From positions 209,331 through 273,330 of the forward strand of contig QBMK01000006.1 of NCBI GenBank assembly GCA_003249035.1: a stretch of DNA of 64,000 bases, read 5' to 3'. Origin of the DNA: Pseudanabaena sp. (lineage in GTDB: Bacteria; Cyanobacteriota; Cyanobacteriia; Pseudanabaenales; Pseudanabaenaceae). Position numbers and translations under genes: made by a program. Shown one piece after another: positions 62,657 through 64,000 of the stretch. Under the pieces are notes generated by a model. The model saw only the letters and a list, made by a program, of their open reading frames with translations, was not told where the DNA came from and searched no databases. Within the stretch, counting starts at the first letter, position 1; each line of letters starts with the position of its first letter.

Positions 62657-63658
62657 TTAGGCTGCGACTAGCTGTTCAGCTTGTTGAGTGAGGCGTTCAA
62701 AGGTCGCGCGCATCTTCAGCCCAACGATAATTTGTAATAACCCAGTACCATTGTTAGAACCAGGATAGTCAGGGTGTTTGCGTAATAGCTCAGTCAGTTC
62801 GCCGTAGTACTTAGTATCAATGCTACTGAGATGGCTTTCGATATAGACCATTTCGTCAAGGCGATCGAATTGTCCATCGATCTCTAAGATGCTCGCAGGT
62901 TGACCAAGCCAGCTATCTGGCCCCGAAAATAGCTTAATACCTGGATAAGAGCAAGTTAGCTTTGTGCCACAAGGAATCCAAGAAATTGTGGAACCTTCAT
63001 CAAAGAGGTAAGCTGGCTCCAGACCCTCAACACTACTGCGTTGAACTAAGCGCACACGCAATACTTTTCGCTCAGTGTCATTGGCGATGAGATTAGTGGG
63101 GAGAATTTGGATTACCACATCAGCATAGGCTTTCTGAGGATCAATATATGCCTCAAAGTCTGGTCTGCGTGATTCGATCGCTTGCATGACATCGGCAAGG
63201 GTATGACCACGTTCAGACATATCGCGCTGAATCTTCCAAGCAATTTTCACCTCATCGCTGAGATCAAGATAAATGCTGAAATCTAGCAGTCCACGAACAC
63301 GCTCGTCATAAATAGGATGCAAGCCTTCAATCACAATAACTTTATTAGGCTCAACCAATTCAGGAGGATCAAGCAAACCTGTTTCGTGGTTGTAAATGGG
63401 TTTCATGATCGATTTGCCTTCTTTGAGGGCTTTGACCTGCTCATACATCAGGTCAAAATTATTGGCGCGAGGATCAAGTGCAGTAATTCCCGTTTCTTTA
63501 CGTTGTTTACGATCGAGGCTGTGATAGTCATCTAGACAAATCACGGTCATAAATTCTTCGCCGAACAAGTCGTTTAATCTGCGTAAAAATGTGGATTTGC
63601 CACAGCCAGAGTCTCCTGCAACTCCGATCACAACAACGCGGTTGGGCTTACTGCTCAT
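62657..63658 (-). CDS. prk: Phosphoribulokinase
   Basis: A 333-residue Calvin-cycle enzyme that phosphorylates ribulose-5-phosphate to RuBP. P-loop VVIGVAGDSGCGKSTFLRRL, then VICLDDYHSLDRKQRK, LDPRANNFDLMYEQVKALKE and VIVIEGLHPIYDERVRGLLD are all present. The N-terminal Cys in the P-loop (SGCGKST) and the Cys in TVICLDDYH are those used in CP12/thioredoxin redox control. Length is standard. The start ATG is at 63658; the promoter must lie in the last 342 bp. Confidence 0.97.
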   Translation of the reverse strand: MSSKPNRVVVIGVAGDSGCGKSTFLRRLNDLFGEEFMTVICLDDYHSLDRKQRKETGITALDPRANNFDLMYEQVKALKEGKSIMKPIYNHETGLLDPPELVEPNKVIVIEGLHPIYDERVRGLLDFSIYLDLSDEVKIAWKIQRDMSERGHTLADVMQAIESRRPDFEAYIDPQKAYADVVIQILPTNLIANDTERKVLRVRLVQRSSVEGLEPAYLFDEGSTISWIPCGTKLTCSYPGIKLFSGPDSWLGQPASILEIDGQFDRLDEMVYIESHLSSIDTKYYGELTELLRKHPDYPGSNNGTGLLQIIVGLKMRATFERLTQQAEQLVAA

Positions 63659-63965
63659 AATTCTGAACCAATCCTTATAAAAATGTATTTATTATTACTT
63701 CTTTCCCTACCTCCAATCTACCAAAACAATGATCTCCGTACAAGTTTAATTTTGGTTTGATTTTAATTTTTGCTGTAGTTTGTGAATTAAAAACTAAAAT
63801 AACATGTAAATCAACCTAAGTTTCAGTCGGAAATCTCTCAAATTTAAATGGCGCCAATCAATAGCTTTGTTGTCCAACCAGTTCATAACTATCAACTTTT
63901 TTAGGTTGAAAAGCGAAAGATGAAAGTCTTCACTTGATCGTAGCTTCTTAATCTTTATAAGAGCT
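63659..63965 (-). promoter_or_regulatory. Upstream region of prk
   Basis: About 307 bp with no gene. It should carry the prk promoter. No clear operator is recognised. Repeat B begins at its far end. Confidence 0.4.
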
Positions 63966-64000
63966 AAGGAATGATAATTTAATAAAACCCAAAATTGGTT
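63966..64000 (+). repeat. Repeat B, second copy cut by the window edge
   Basis: 35 bases identical to 36408-36442, ending in the left arm of the long hairpin (AAAACCCAAAATTGGTT). The rest of the copy lies outside the window. Confidence 0.75.

Overview
The window looks like chromosomal DNA of a filamentous-type, AT-rich cyanobacterium, probably near Pseudanabaena (the genus is an inference). The HIP1 palindrome GCGATCGC recurs throughout. The gene set is that of an oxygenic phototroph: ferredoxin-NADP reductase (petH), PsbO, Psb28, PetG, phosphoribulokinase, beta-carotene hydroxylase (crtR) and two tandem high-light-inducible proteins. There is no prophage, rRNA operon, CRISPR array, intact transposase or clear defence island. 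Gene content is mostly housekeeping, and most of the unusual signal lies between the genes.

Layout. 1-13.5 kb is mostly minus strand: a cut-off membrane protein, a coiled-coil/EamA transporter fusion, mfd, an exported formylglycine-generating-enzyme-like protein, a DJ-1/PfpI protein on the plus strand, a DUF5684-like membrane protein, a transglutaminase-like protein, a Nudix hydrolase, ilvB, then divergent petH. 13.6-31.7 kb is mostly plus strand: an SphS-like histidine kinase, pentapeptide proteins, an EamA transporter, a DUF1537 kinase, a 31-residue Lys-rich protein, an exported Ser/Asn-rich protein, PIN-PhoH, an arsM-TVP38 pair, an M23 peptidase, a T4-type polynucleotide kinase-phosphatase, alaS and an ATP-grasp protein. 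31.7-33.1 kb holds two hli genes and tRNA-Leu(CAG) on the minus strand. 33.4-45.2 kb holds a 1-Cys peroxiredoxin, a NIL protein, an alkyltransferase-like protein coupled to purU, psb28, DUF3531, glyoxalase I, an SGNH-like protein, petG, psbO, an orphan sugar-type ABC permease, a beta-helix/SPOR protein, ssb and DUF760. 45.2-64 kb holds crtR, an alpha/beta hydrolase, tRNA-Leu(GAG), small Cys proteins, GFA, an IscA-type protein, a DapL-like aminotransferase, a 1627-residue acidic pentapeptide protein, a saccharopine-dehydrogenase-like protein, dnaG, a PD-(D/E)XK protein, a sulfite-oxidase-like molybdoenzyme, a zinc-ribbon DciA and prk.

Non-coding structure. Three copies of a 103-bp element with 7-bp inverted ends and three internal hairpins are present, two of them flanked by 9-11 bp direct repeats, which makes it a credible MITE. 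A divergent fourth copy lies in the opposite orientation. There are three further inverted-repeat elements, each seen once here (295, 159 and 139 bp). Very long, near-perfect hairpins with 3-nt loops lie at many gene ends, and their stems often include the stop codon of the adjacent gene. A 35-bp exact repeat links the hairpin after psb28 with the last bases of the window.

Functional links are modest. Several genes serve photosynthetic electron flow and carbon fixation, several serve nucleic-acid repair or replication (mfd, ATL, ssb, dnaG, dciA, polynucleotide kinase-phosphatase), and arsM-TVP38 is a small arsenic-methylation unit. I did not find a complete, clearly new multi-gene system. The best candidates for new biology are the MITE families, the stop-codon-spanning hairpins, the chromosomal T4-type end-healing enzyme and the 1627-residue acidic protein.
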